Part shown: piece by piece, positions 1 to 10,724 of the stretch
Numbering within the stretch: position 1 is the first letter of the stretch
Layout of the letters: each line of letters begins with the position of its first letter
Origin: Ianthella basta
Taxonomy: Eukaryota > Porifera > Demospongiae > Verongiida > Ianthellidae
Direction of reading: 5' to 3'
Assembly (NCBI GenBank): GCA_964019415.1
Contig: OZ025868.1
Coordinates: 2,701,961 to 2,765,960, forward strand
Length of the DNA: 64,000 nucleotides
Translations under genes and position numbers: made by a program
The notes under the pieces: model-generated
Database searches by the model: none
The model's input: the letters and a program-made list of their open reading frames with translations, nothing else
Told to the model about the DNA's origin: nothing

Positions 1-308
1 ACTGTCCTCTCCTCCACCAGTCAATGGCAGGAAGCATGTGAAAGAGACAGAGTCACCAGTGAAGTTGGCTGGGTCAACCCTCACTCTGAGTCTTGAGGCT
101 GTCTGGTTTATAATGACAACATCCAATATGTCCTCATCAGGGAAGAGGCGTTTTCCATTCATTCTCCAACTGGGTACAGTAACAATGTACTTTGGCTGTC
201 CATTCACCATCTCCATCACATCAGGGTAGTAGCAGATGAGGTCAACAGTGTCACCAAAACAAGGAGTGGGGTTGGTGGAGGAGAGGCGGAACACTTGCTG
301 GGCAGCAC
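1..308 (-). CDS. Ig-like domain exon of a receptor gene (M3), cut by the window edge
   Basis: Read on the minus strand, this encodes the same Ig-like module as 14497-14826 and 37762-38091. It starts AAQQVFRLSSTNPTPCFGD, has the first Ig cysteine in DLICYYPDV and the second in SFTCFLPL, and includes the shared stretch ASRLRVRVDPANFTGDPVSF. The acceptor AG lies at 309-310 on this strand. The exon is phase 1 at its start, and about 25 bases at its far end fall outside the window. The partner leader-like exon is probably 6033-6107. The rest of the gene lies beyond position 1. The Ig-like call rests on the cysteine spacing and on repeated occurrence in receptor-like units; the ligand is unknown. 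Confidence 0.75.
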
Positions 309-945
309 CTGTGCAATACGTAGTATATAAGCACAATTACATCATGCATGTCAAATACCATCACATGGAGAGTGCAATAACATAATTATTGTAAGTCTGT
401 AGACTGCATGCACTGCATGCATGGGATCATCACATTTTAGTGGTATAGTAATCATCACACATATAACTATAATCAATAGTATTATCAATACATGTACAAT
501 ACATGGGAGTGCATTAATGCAATTGAGTCAGTTATATTACTCATAGTTGTGGTAGCCAGAAGAGCTTTTCATGCAGTGCAGCAGTAAGTATAAAGAAAAA
601 CTATGAACTAGCCAACGAACAGGTGTGCAATATAAACATAATTATGCATTTGCTTCCGCTTACATGCATTGTGCACATGCTATTGATTCAAAGCAACCTG
701 TATATAGCTAGCTATAGTACCAATGCAATTCACATCAAATCCTGGAATTTGCTTATTGAAAAATCACAGCTTAATGGGGAATAATTGGTACCAATATGGT
801 ATGTACTATACTAAAGTAATATAACTATACTATAAAATATTAGTATACTGTACGAGTCATGTAGTATACTAGTTGTACATATGTAGATAATACTGGAGAC
901 ATTTAAGGGAATAACTGGTAGGATAATTCAATGGAGCAATAGAAT
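309..945. other. AT-rich intron or spacer
   Basis: I see no coding or structured element here. If the Ig exon at 1-308 joins the leader at 6033-6107, this is intron sequence interrupted by the element at 946-5976. Confidence 0.4.
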
Positions 946-1812
946 CAGGCCCGTACGCAACTCTGAGACTGGGGAGGGGGGGGGGGGGGGTTCTTCTGCT
1001 GTCAAAGTGGAACTCATCATATACTTTAACATGTAGCACAATTCTGGTGTCTGCAAGGAGAATGTTGAACTTGTGCTCACTAGCAGCTAAGCTGGTCTTT
1101 TTCCTACTTAACAGGGTTTTGAGTGGCTCTGTCCCTTGTAAGACTACTGTATAGGGTGTGTAAAAATGTTTCCTCCAAAAACAAGGGCAGATGTAGGGAT
1201 GGTGCTGTGTGTCTCAAGGGCATAGCAAACCATCTGGCAGAAAAACCGTAGGAACAAGGAGGAGGGCCGGTCCATGCAAAGAGGGGGGCCAGCCGGTACA
1301 TGCAAAACCGAGGTCATTAACATTCGCTAACTTTGAATACATTTGCACCATCTCTACATCTGGCAACATTTTGCTGCACTTGCGGTCTTGATACCATCCT
1401 CTACTTCTCCACCTGCATATTGATGTGCAATTGTGAGTGTGCAATAACAAGGCTTGCCACACGCGGCTAAAATTACATTTCCATTCCAGCTATGCGTCTT
1501 CCCATGTACATATCACCAATTAGCTGCATGCCTACACCCATGTACATGCATGACTAAAGCACTGATGAGGAAGGCTGTACAGCTATATAGCAATTGCAGG
1601 GTCTGGTGTACTGTGGCGCATGCATGTACAGGTGCATTCTGATATGCTGTAAGACACTAGCTACCTGGATGTACGTATTGCCTTGGAAGGGAAATGTATA
1701 ATGAGAAAAATAGGAAAAAGGAAACAAAAGGTCATATAATACTAAATTTACAACAAGTTGCATTGCCTAAATACATAATTATGTTACTGCAGTCACACAC
1801 ACATTGGCTATA

Positions 1813-4470
1813 TCACAGTTGGCCTTCCGTGATGGCACGGTCAAAATCAATGCCACAGTCATCTGGCCGTCTGGATGATCTCGATCCTCTGATTGCCCTG
1901 ACTGCAGAACGTAAGAGGGCAAATGAGATGCGGCACCTAATCAGGTACATGATCTGTGAAAAAGGGATCTGTTTCTTGTCAGAGAGAGTATCGGCAATTC
2001 TTTTGAAAAAGATGGTACACTCCCTTGCCATACCTCCAGTGGAAGCAAAGACCAAAGGTGTGAAGACTCCGTGTTCGACTTCTCTCACCCTTTCAGCATA
2101 TTGTCTCTTCTTCTCTTGCTCATGCATGCGGTACAGAGCAGTAAGATCCTTCTGGCGATAAGAGGGGGCAATTGGGTAGAAAACCCTAATGTCAAAAAAG
2201 GCCTCCTGTCCCTTACACCAGAAGTCACTTGCTCTCACATCAAGTCTTGCTTCATCCTCTCTATTTGCTGACCTGAACTGGAATCTCTCATCATGTAGTG
2301 GCTGTAGTCTTGGCTCGGTTGAGACATTTGATGCTTGCTCTTTCAATAACTCAGCTGTCAGGTCATGGATCTCGTTGTGCCTTAAGGTGGGTATACCACC
2401 TTTATGACATGTCATAGCATGCTCCACCGAGAAAGCTGTGCCACAGGCACACCTCGAGCTGACATCGACGATAGGCCATCCATATCTCAGGCATAGTGAA
2501 TCTCTGAAGGATCCCTTAGAGAGGCAGAAGCCATGCTCCTCCAGAGGTAGCGCCGTGAGCCATGCTGAAGCTCCAGGTTCTGATGCGCAGTCGATCAGCC
2601 TCTGGCTTGAGGGTTCAAGCTCGTTGCGAATCTCCTCATGGTTTCGTTTCTGTTCTTCCACTTTTCTTTTCTTCACAACATTCACACTGGGGTTCGCCTG
2701 AGTGGGATCATTCTCAAAGGATGTTCTTTGTTCGATAATCGACTGCACCAAGGATGCTGTTATCTTCTCTGAAGCCTCAAACTCTGTTTGGGCTGCAGTA
2801 GTTGGATTTGATAAGCTCAATCCGCCAAGCTTTGCTGGGAGCGCTAGTAGACCTCTTTCAACCTGCGAGCATGATGGTCTACCGGAAATGGCAGGAATCA
2901 GCTTCCGGTGGATGGCATCTTCCAGCGGCTGCAGCAGATGGCTGCAATTGGGAGTGGTTCTGCATAAGTAGTTCCACTTGTGTTTGGTGCCATGTACAAA
3001 GGCTGCATAAGCAGCCTGAGGTTGACTTCCAGCCACGGCAGCTAGCTTCTCCACTTCATCTGTCCACTCTTTCACCTTGAGTGAAAAGAAGTCTTCAACA
3101 AAGGTTGGTGACCCTATTGCAGCCCCCAGATGCTTCTTTCCTTCTGTGGTAATGACGACATCTGTGTTGTCAAAGATTTGCCTAGCCACCTCTTCTTGCT
3201 CATCCCGCACTACCAGGCAAGTCTTGGCTGCATTCGAATAGTATCCGAAGAGTGGACCAATGGTAGACAGGCCATCCCACCATTGTTTGAGGTTCTGGAG
3301 CGATCCCACACCTGTTGCATCATCTGCAAACCAAGCTTGAATGGTAGATTCAGATTGCTCCATTAGCTTGATTATGAGAGGGACCATAGCAAGTGAGAAC
3401 ATGGCCATGCCTAAAGGGTCCCCTTGAGTGGTTCCCTCTCTTGAGAGAATCTCTCCTCCTCCGGACACAAACAAGCGTGATGGGTTTTGATAGCAGTTAG
3501 TTAGTGCTACTTCCAGAGCAGGGCAGACATGCTTCATATTCAGGAGAGCGACCTTCCTATTCAGGGAGTTAAAGGCATTTGAGGCATCTACTAAGAGAAC
3601 ACCTTCCATGTCAGGTCTCTCCCAAGTCTCTCTCACTGCATGAACTGCTGCTTCACCCCCACTAGGAATGCCAGAGCATGTCTGCAGAGGACCAGCTGCA
3701 AGCATGACATCCTTCTTCAGTACTTTCATAACAGCTTTGCCGATGATGCGTCTCACAACTTCCCCAACCCCAATTGGGCGAACCCCTGGGTTTTTGTTGA
3801 GTGGAACTAGTCGACAGGCTAGTAGGGCACTCAAAGCCTCGGGAGCAACACGAGCAGTACACATCCTCCTGGCAACTCCTGCAATGGCATCACACAGATT
3901 AGAGGAAGCCTCTTTGAACGACGAGCACATCTTGCGCCAAGCAGCTGCGTCAATGCCCGATGGTCCAGCTGTTCCAGTTGAATGCAAAGCAATGTCCTTA
4001 ATCATGAGACCATTGATGGATGTAAACATGACTGGGTCAACTGGAAGTGCATTTTCTAAAGTATTCTCCAATAAGGCAGCACTATCAACTGACTTGGCTT
4101 CAGGATGGAGGGACAAAAGAGCCTCTTCAACGGTGACAGAACTTCCATTGCTGATAGTTATGACATCATCGATTTTCAAAGGGGAGCCAGTGGATTTCCG
4201 CGACAGGTAATTGAGAGCTCCATGTACATTCCCAGCAAACATCATCTTACTGAACGTGCGGGAGACAGATTCATCTTCTGGTGAGGGAGTTCTCCTTGGG
4301 AGGTGGGCTTGAATGCATCTTCCTTCTGCAAGTAGGGCTTCAATGTCTCCCTCTTTCCAGCTTTCAAACCGTCTTTTTAGATGGTTAACCTGGTCTTTGG
4401 CCTTACTCTTTGCACCGGGCTTTTGCAAAGCAGGGTTTGCATTAGGAAGCACGCTTTCAGAGCAATGCAT
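1813..4470 (-). CDS. Non-LTR-like reverse transcriptase with C-terminal zinc-knuckle and nuclease-like region
   Basis: This is an uninterrupted 885-codon frame. Polymerase blocks occur in order: GPSGIDAAAW (about residue 170), RPIGVGEVVRRI (about 233), motif A LLVDASNAFNSL (about 292), motif B GTTQGDPLGMAMF (about 345) and motif C with FADD (about 382). Near residue 695, CACGTAFSVEHAMTCHKGG has a C-C-H-C pattern like the zinc knuckle next to the restriction-like endonuclease of R2-type retrotransposons. The following LDVRAS and FFDIRV stretch could be the nuclease core. I recognise the overall architecture as a repeated mobile-element protein of sponges and cnidarians, from memory only. The Met used here is probably not the true start, because an upstream frame (4377-4925) carries the expected N-terminus. 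All visible RT motifs are intact. Confidence 0.85.
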   Translation of the reverse strand: MHCSESVLPNANPALQKPGAKSKAKDQVNHLKRRFESWKEGDIEALLAEGRCIQAHLPRRTPSPEDESVSRTFSKMMFAGNVHGALNYLSRKSTGSPLKIDDVITISNGSSVTVEEALLSLHPEAKSVDSAALLENTLENALPVDPVMFTSINGLMIKDIALHSTGTAGPSGIDAAAWRKMCSSFKEASSNLCDAIAGVARRMCTARVAPEALSALLACRLVPLNKNPGVRPIGVGEVVRRIIGKAVMKVLKKDVMLAAGPLQTCSGIPSGGEAAVHAVRETWERPDMEGVLLVDASNAFNSLNRKVALLNMKHVCPALEVALTNCYQNPSRLFVSGGGEILSREGTTQGDPLGMAMFSLAMVPLIIKLMEQSESTIQAWFADDATGVGSLQNLKQWWDGLSTIGPLFGYYSNAAKTCLVVRDEQEEVARQIFDNTDVVITTEGKKHLGAAIGSPTFVEDFFSLKVKEWTDEVEKLAAVAGSQPQAAYAAFVHGTKHKWNYLCRTTPNCSHLLQPLEDAIHRKLIPAISGRPSCSQVERGLLALPAKLGGLSLSNPTTAAQTEFEASEKITASLVQSIIEQRTSFENDPTQANPSVNVVKKRKVEEQKRNHEEIRNELEPSSQRLIDCASEPGASAWLTALPLEEHGFCLSKGSFRDSLCLRYGWPIVDVSSRCACGTAFSVEHAMTCHKGGIPTLRHNEIHDLTAELLKEQASNVSTEPRLQPLHDERFQFRSANREDEARLDVRASDFWCKGQEAFFDIRVFYPIAPSYRQKDLTALYRMHEQEKKRQYAERVREVEHGVFTPLVFASTGGMARECTIFFKRIADTLSDKKQIPFSQIMYLIRCRISFALLRSAVRAIRGSRSSRRPDDCGIDFDRAITEGQL

Positions 4471-4925
4471 TCCAAGCTGGTCTTCTGCGCAAAAGCTTGC
4501 ATTAGGTCAGCTACTTCTTGTACAAAGGCCTTAGACACTTTTCCAAAGGGTAATAGAAAGACATTCCTTCGCCAATGGACAACCTCCTCATAAGCTTTGT
4601 TAACTCTGTCGCAGAATATGTCACCAGGCAGATCGTTTCCCCAAACAAAGTTAGGTTCTTCAGGTTCTGGCAGCCTTTCAAGACAATCCAGTCGTTCGTT
4701 TGGTTCGACTTCTCTGCCGCGTCTACCACCGAGTGGAAGGCCAGCCTCTTCATTCTCTGGGCCGCCTAAACTCTCCTGCATCTCCAGCGACGTTGGATGA
4801 TTTGATCGATCTCTGTTCTGACAGTTATTCAGTTTCATCGGCAAACAACTCGTACACCTTTTGGTCGATTTGGCGCATTTGCATCCTGCACAGGTACCAT
4901 TTCTGTTACATTTACAGCAGGACAT
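4377..4925 (-). CDS. N-terminal Cys-rich part of the reverse-transcriptase protein, frame-shifted
   Basis: This frame opens with a cluster of cysteines (MSCCKCNRNGTCAGCKCAKS, then CTSCLP), likely a metal-binding or nucleic-acid-binding region. It runs through an acidic stretch and a helical segment ending near SLECIALKA. It overlaps the start of the 885-codon frame by 94 bp in a different frame. The two look like halves of one protein of about 1,030 residues, with the frame change between about 4440 and 4470. Whether this is a decay mutation or a programmed frameshift cannot be told here. Confidence 0.6.
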   Translation of the reverse strand: MSCCKCNRNGTCAGCKCAKSTKRCTSCLPMKLNNCQNRDRSNHPTSLEMQESLGGPENEEAGLPLGGRRGREVEPNERLDCLERLPEPEEPNFVWGNDLPGDIFCDRVNKAYEEVVHWRRNVFLLPFGKVSKAFVQEVADLMQAFAQKTSLECIALKACFLMQTLLCKSPVQRVRPKTRLTI

Positions 4926-5756
4926 GATCGACTTGAAACAGATAACAGATAAGAGATTTGTACAGTCTCCTGAATCAAATACGATCAGCTGCTCTAGACC
5001 ACGCTGTGTCCGCCATTTTTCTGTTTAGTCAGCATGTGCCCTCTATCCTAATCATATTTCACTGCCACTCTGACTCCCTGTTAAGAGGGCTCTACATATA
5101 TGCCCACACCACAGGCGATCTAGATGTACGGCCCCTACCTGCATGCAAGAGAGTTGCACCTACATCGTTGAATGCGGAGTGATTGTGGAGTGGAACGGGA
5201 AGTGACAGCTACTCTGCACCACCAAACGAACGACGGCCGGAAGCAATCACGCAGTAATTGAAAATGGCTGCTAAATGGCACGACCGCGGATAACCTCCGA
5301 AACGGCGCGCGGGCGAATGTCGGTCGAAGCATGTCCAGTCTGAAAAGTCAGCTGACCGCGTTGACGAACTATTGAATAGCAACTGTAAGAGGATTAGGTC
5401 GAAAACCGTGTCTAAAACGTGTATGTACGTCAGCGTAAGATGGCGTCTTTCTCTCAGGGCCACCTACCCAAGGTCTGGAAACCTCCATTTGTGGACTTGT
5501 TCGCGGAGTCATCAAACCTACAAAAGGAACTTACCTGTCAAAAGCGCTGTAGAACTGTGGGTAAATTATTCTCTTACTCCCTACGGTTGGTGAGTTACAG
5601 CTGACGGAGAAGAAGATGAATAAGAAGACGATACACAGAAAAAGGCTTCGACGCTTTCTACACGACGGCGCGCTTGCGCGTCAAAGTAAGGCTAGCTCTG
5701 TATACTGTACAGCCTACCTTCCTTGTAGACGGTTTCATGTGCCGGTTCTTTCTACT

Positions 5757-5848
5757 GTTCAGGAATAGCGCTACTTTCCGTTTGTATTACAGCATACAAA
5801 CAACCACCACCATCCCTACATAGACAGCACTACCGTGCTGTCTGATAT
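5757..5848. repeat. Dispersed repeat shared with 26218-26311
   Basis: The segment from TTCAGGAATAGCGC to ACCGTGCTGTCTGATAT recurs at 26218-26311 with few differences, including the short palindrome ACAGCACTACCGTGCTGT. Weaker similarity extends to both left flanks. No coding function is visible. Confidence 0.7.
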
Positions 5849-6032
5849 AGTAGTACAACTCAAATTCTGTGTAGCTAAAATGTTATAGGAGTTGTTTCTC
5901 ATGTGGAACTCCTAGGCATGGGGGGGGGGGGGGGGGTTCTTTTGAACCCCCCGACCCCCCCTTGTGTACGGGCCTGAGAATCATACAAAGCATACAGAGT
6001 ATGTATAAAATTATAACAACTCAGTTAGCTAC

Positions 6033-6107
6033 CTTCTCCTCCAGTAGAGCACTCCAGTACTAGTACAACAGTGACAGCCAACAGGGAGACTGTGTGACCA
6101 CTCGCAC
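6033..6107 (-). CDS. Hydrophobic leader-like exon (M3)
   Basis: This 75-bp exon is phase 1-1, with acceptor CATCTAG and donor GTAGCT on the minus strand. It encodes GASGHTVSLLAVTVVLVLEC followed by STGGEG. The hydrophobic core followed by a small, acidic segment looks like a secretion signal that would join directly to an Ig exon. Near-identical exons lie at 14989-15061 (minus) and 60348-60422 (plus). No initiator Met is in frame, so an upstream first exon is expected. A TM segment is the alternative reading. Confidence 0.6.
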
Positions 6108-6504
6108 CTAGATGGGGGGAGGGGGGGGAAGGTGAGGTATACAACTGAACAACTGAATGAGAAGTAGACTGAGGATGAAATAAATCCACTAACTAAATGG
6201 AACGGCCATTTTGAAGCTGCATACACATAATTATACAATGGGACTGTCCCTTATTAGCAGTCCTGCATATGCATGCTTCAGAGCAGGACTAAAGTCTCAA
6301 CTGTAGTGCATGGATTACTATACAGTAGACACTATTAAGTATAAGCTATAAACATTAAATGGGCCATGTATAGTAAAGATACATCATATTATCCAGAAGA
6401 CACCCATATAATCAAGATTTCTTTCTCAGTCCTCTACACACAGCTAGCTCTGGCTGCTGTTAGTCCAACATGTTCACATTGACACCTTTACAGCAAGCTA
6501 CAGT

Positions 6505-6835
6505 GCAGTGCTAACACATGAATACAAATTTAATGAATAAGAATAATTTTATAAGCACAAGTGTCAGACCAGTGATTAAGGAAGAAATGCGCACTGTCCA
6601 TACAACAGTGAATAGTGAAACATTACAAATTGACATAAGTACTTAGGTTCATTCCCCAGCCGGCTGCTCATTAGCTGTTGATGGCTCATTTCTCTGAACA
6701 GTAACTTGGGTTGGGTTGGAGCTGGATGCTGGTGGGGTCACCAGAAAAGGTGGGGTCATCTGATGGGGTGGGATCACTGGTGAGGGTGAGGTTGCACTGG
6801 CGATCCTCAAATAATGAGGTTATAGTGTAGCTCTC
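6505..6835 (-). CDS. Proline-rich C-terminal exon of a receptor copy plus its 3' flank
   Basis: On the minus strand, a frame reads a Pro/Thr-rich run (VIPPHQMTPPFLVTPPASSS, then NPTQVTVQRNEPSTANEQPAGE) and stops at TGA near 6655. The same tail and its 3' flank recur at about 11540-11880, where the frame stops early. A third, more diverged copy lies near 15080-15230. The upstream exon boundary is unclear. Function is unknown; it is probably a cytoplasmic or stalk tail. Confidence 0.5.
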
Positions 6836-7854
6836 CAAGGGTATCAATTAGTGGTGAAAAGGTAGGCAGTCAATCACCTCTGCCTCAGTAAGATGGTCCA
6901 CAGGGTGGCCTGATAACAGTGTGTGCTCTGCAAGGACAGAGGTGACCACATGTAGCAAAATAGACTGAATCCAGCTACTTTGCAGTTTTGCAGATTAGCT
7001 AATTTCTGTACTTGAATGGTGGATTCCCAGTGAGATCATCCCACATGGAAGAAAGAATGTGCTGTTCTAGATACTGTACAGTATATATGTAGGTATTCTT
7101 CTGATTTATTGCGGAGTGCTACTGGCAACTGCGTATATTATACTTAAACTAAACAAAGCAGAATTATTGCGCTTTTGAGTTGCTGCAGACACTGTTGCTA
7201 CTTGTACCTTGCTACGTATAAAGCTATACGGGAGTACATAGCATGCATCATACCACCCAAACAGGCAGACAACGTTAACATATATAGGTATATACGAGGC
7301 TGCACCTGAGAGTATTCCAAACACTGCTACATAAGTAAGTTATGTTGTCTTTGCACCCTTCAGTGGTATTGCGCCATTAGGGACATAGCATGCCACATAC
7401 ATGACCTTTTACATTATAGGTTAGTCATGTGCTTGGCAGCCTTGTGACTGTAGCTGCATGTCAATGGATGCATCATGAGTGGGTGTTGAAGGTGAATCCT
7501 TATAACAATGGGAGCAGAAATGGCTTGCTTTCATAACCGAGTCATGTTCGCAAAATAGACACATATGTGCAGTCGTATGGTTATCCTATTAATTGTTGAC
7601 CGAACTACATATTTATAACGAAAGTTATGCACACATGTGACATAATAGCACTATGCACAAGTTGATAGGTACATAATTTATGGTTAAACTCAATTGGAAT
7701 AAGCCATGCATGACTAAAGTACAACAATCATGCTTGTAAAAGTGGTTCTTGCAGCTGCAGTACATGCAGAAAATATAAATTAGCCGCAACATGCCAGCCA
7801 ATTCATGCATATGGCCAGTATATAAGGGGAAGGATGAATGGTCACTGCTGGGAT
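6836..7854. repeat. Non-coding block duplicated further right
   Basis: I see no gene here. Three segments recur in the window: about 7105-7205 resembles 8570-8635 plus 9520-9590, about 7228-7420 resembles 10804-10990, and about 7800-7850 resembles 11285-11340. Together with the duplicated tail exons, this points to an old segmental duplication of 6.5-7.8 kb against 8.4-11.9 kb. Confidence 0.6.
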
Positions 7855-8345
7855 GATATCCGTCCCAGTCAACCCAAGACACCTAGATTGCGCAATAGCT
7901 CGCTGTTCTCCGCAGGCGCTCACGACAACAAAACGCTCTACTTGGCCACCGTTAGCTACAAAACTGTTCAACACTCCACTTCATCGCTGTACGCTGCGTT
8001 CAGATTGCTCTTAACGTCGCCCATTGCTCCAGCGAGGGCTACACGCCTGTTGGCGAGTCCGCCATATTGGCTGACGTCATTTGCCCGGCGTGGCCGGGAA
8101 CACTTTCATTGTTCGCTCGGGTGAAGCGTAAAACGCGCATGTGGTTAGCTAAGCAGGGACGGGCTTCCCTGCAGCTCCAAATATGTAGGTGTCGATTGCT
8201 CAGCTGCCATCCAGTGCTTCGTATGGCTTGCTATCCCTTCTTTTTGACAGCCAGTGAAAGCAGATTGCAGTTCTGTTATTGCCCAAAATGTACTTGCCCT
8301 GGTCGAGTTACGCTCATGCACTGTACTTTACTGAAATAGCTAGCT
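7855..8345 (+). repeat. Dispersed repeat family R1, copy 1
   Basis: The element begins near ATCCGTCCCAGTCAACCC and continues to ACTTTACTGAAATAGC. Related copies lie at about 9594-10100 (+), 10120-10680 (-) and 19195-19730 (-). It includes the recurring inverted segments GGGCTTCCCTGC and GGCTGACGTCATTTG. No intact long frame is shared by the copies, so it is probably a non-autonomous mobile element. Confidence 0.65.
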
Positions 8346-8635
8346 ATATACATTCAAGCGAGGTTGGTTGCATTTTAATGCATGCCCTAGTTTAATGTCG
8401 CGCTTCCCTAAATTTTGTAATACAGCTGATGAAGATCCACGGATCAAAATGTTCTGTACCCTATTGAAGTTAATACTGCGCTTGAAGCTCATAAACTTCC
8501 ATTGCAGTATAAATGAGATTGCCAAACAGTCAAATGAAAATCGCACCCAATTTTCATTTAAGCATTCACCTGATGTATTGCGGAGTACTACTGACAACTG
8601 TGTATATAATTATGCTTAAACTATAGGGTAAAGCG

Positions 8636-9519
8636 GGGTAATTTGAAATATGGGGTAATTTGGAAAGTCAGCTCGCATTCAACGAAGATTGGCACAAACC
8701 GCCTGATAATCCATCACAACCAAGCCCAGTATACGACGGTTCCCTGCATTCAAAATCTTTGCTAGAAGACATTGGTATCACAGGGTTATCAGAAAGTTTA
8801 TGGTAATTCACAGCTTAAATTATATACACTGAAAACTCACCTTCACCAAGATCAGAGCTTAGTTAATATCCTGAGGTAGCATACTCAGTGAGGGAGGCTT
8901 GGTGCAAAGAAGATCGACTAAAGTGCTCAAACTGCCGGGCAGCGTTGCGAAGAATTACGGGGTCCATTGACATTATTCGTTAAAATTAATGCAGGTATTT
9001 CGGCCAAGGAATGACTTTCAAACTATCACGAAGTACAAAGTTGAGCTTAGGAGATGGATTACAAGGGTCTGGATGCCAGAGGTCTGTCAATGATGCACGC
9101 TGAAAGACGTGTGCCAAGCGAAACGCACAGTATCACAAATATTTAATTCCTTTGAAGGAAATCCTCCAATTCGAAAGTGTGTCCAATAGTTCTACAATGT
9201 CTAGAACCAGCATTCCCACATCTTTGACTGCCATTTCAATGCACTGTAGCGGTTCAATTTCACTTCGGCCGTTCCAAACACATGGCATTTCAAATTACCC
9301 CGTCGTCCATTTTGCTGTAAAAAATTTCTAAGAAAATGAATTAGGCTACCGTGCATTCCCTGTCATAGCCGTTTTGAGATTATTTGTGTACAATATGAAA
9401 GAGCCATGTCTTTTCCGACTTCTTAGAGAAATTTGTTCTAGTACCCTTTGTAGTTTTCGTAAAATGTAATATCTTAGTTACCACGATGAAATTATATCCC
9501 GAATTCCCCCGCTTTACCC
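8636..9519. mobile_element. 0.88-kb inverted-repeat element with TA target-site duplication
   Basis: The ends are GGGTAAAGCGGGGTAATTTG and, inverted, a sequence ending CCCCCGCTTTACCC, flanked by TA on both sides. The paralogous segment near 7150 reads straight from CTTAAACTA into GCAGAATTATTGC, so it is an empty site that defines the insertion. There is no coding capacity. The ends resemble those of 21227-22122 (AGGTAAACTGGGGTAATT). TA duplication fits a Tc1/mariner-type mover. Confidence 0.75.
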
Positions 9520-9593
9520 TACATAGTACGTAGAATTATTGCACTTCAGAGTTGCTGTAGACACGTTTTTGCTACCTAACATGTATATAGTCG

Positions 9594-10680
9594 CTGAGCC
9601 GAAAGGCGAGGCAAGTAATCGTGATGCGTTGTCGTCCCCCGTTTGTATATATGTATGCATGTATATATGTGTATATATGTATATCCGTCCCAGTCAACCC
9701 GAGACTCCTAGATTGTGCAATAGACCGGTGTTCTCCGCAGGCGCTCACGACAACAAAACGCTCTACTTGACCACTATCGGCCACGAAACAGCCCAACACT
9801 CCACTTCGTGGCTGCACGCTGCGTTCAGATTTCTCTAACGTCGCTCCTTGCTCCAGCGAGGGCTACACGCCTGTTGGCGATTCCGCCATATTGGCTGACG
9901 TCATTTGTCCCGCGTGGCCGGGAACACTTTCACTGTTCCCTCGGGTGAAGCGCACAGCGTGCATTGTGTTAGCTCAGCAGGGACTGGCTTCCCTGCGCAG
10001 CTCCAAATGGCAGGAGTCGATGGGTCTGCTGCCATTCAGTGCTTCGTCTAGCTTGCTATCCCTTCTTTCTGCCAACCAGTGAAAGCAGATTGCAGTTCTA
10101 CTAGGGCATACATTAAAATGCAGCCTCGCTTGAATGTAAAAAGTTAGCTGTTTCAGTAAAGTACAGTCCATGAGCATAACTCGGCCAGGGCAAGTACATT
10201 TTGGGCAATAGAACTGTAATCTGCTTTCACTGGCTGTCAGAAAGAAGGGATAGCAAGCCAGACCAAGCACTGGATGGCAGCTGGGCAATCGACACCTACA
10301 TATTTGGAGCTGCGCAGGGAAGCCCGTCCGTGCTGTGCTAACACAGTGCAAGTTACCGCTTCACCCGAGTGAACAGTGAAAGCGTTCCCGGCCACGCGGG
10401 GCAAATGACGTCAGCCAATATGGCGGAATGGCCAACAGGCGTGTAGCCCTCGCTGAAGCAATGGGCAACGTTAACAACAATCTGAACGCAGCGTGCAGCG
10501 ATAAAATGGAGTGTTGAGCTGTTTCGTAGCCGATGGTGGCCAAGTAGAGCGTTTTGTTGTCTATTGCGCAATCTAGGTGTCTCGGTTGACTGGGACGGAT
10601 ATACATATATACATACATACACATACAAACGGGGGACGACAACGCGTCACGATTACTTGCCTCGCCTTTCGGCTCGGCAA
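9594..10680. repeat. Large imperfect palindrome of two R1 copies
   Basis: The left arm (about 9594-10100) starts GAGCCGAAAGGCGAGGCAAG and includes the R1 body. The right arm (about 10120-10680) is the reverse complement of the same sequence, ending CTTGCCTCGCCTTTCGGCTC. The arms share around 500 bp with a short centre. The same terminal sequence occurs alone at about 20866-20922. Confidence 0.7.
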
Positions 10681-10724
10681 TTATTGCCCAAATGTACTTG
10701 CCCTGGTCGAGTTGCGCTCACGCA

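Larger units (their letters stand above)
946..5976. mobile_element. 5.0-kb element with matching inverted ends, containing a reverse transcriptase
   Basis: The left end reads CAGGCCCGTACGCA followed by a G run and GGTTCTT. The right end, read inward on the minus strand, starts CAGGCCCGTACACA and also runs into G tracts and GGTTC. The flanks are AGAAT on the left (941-945) and AGAAT on the right (5977-5981), a possible 5-bp target-site duplication. Inside are the reverse-transcriptase frames on the minus strand (1813-4925) and a repeat at about 5757-5848 that recurs at 26218-26311. The ends are seen in the sequence. That the whole interval moved as one unit is inference; the RT could be nested in an older DNA element. 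Confidence 0.45.

Noticed and set aside
2438-4210. Plus-strand frames opposite the reverse transcriptase
   Set aside because: Shadow frames of a well-supported minus-strand coding region.
9974-10642. Frames of 91-125 codons in the R1 palindrome
   Set aside because: The frames differ between R1 copies and have no family features.
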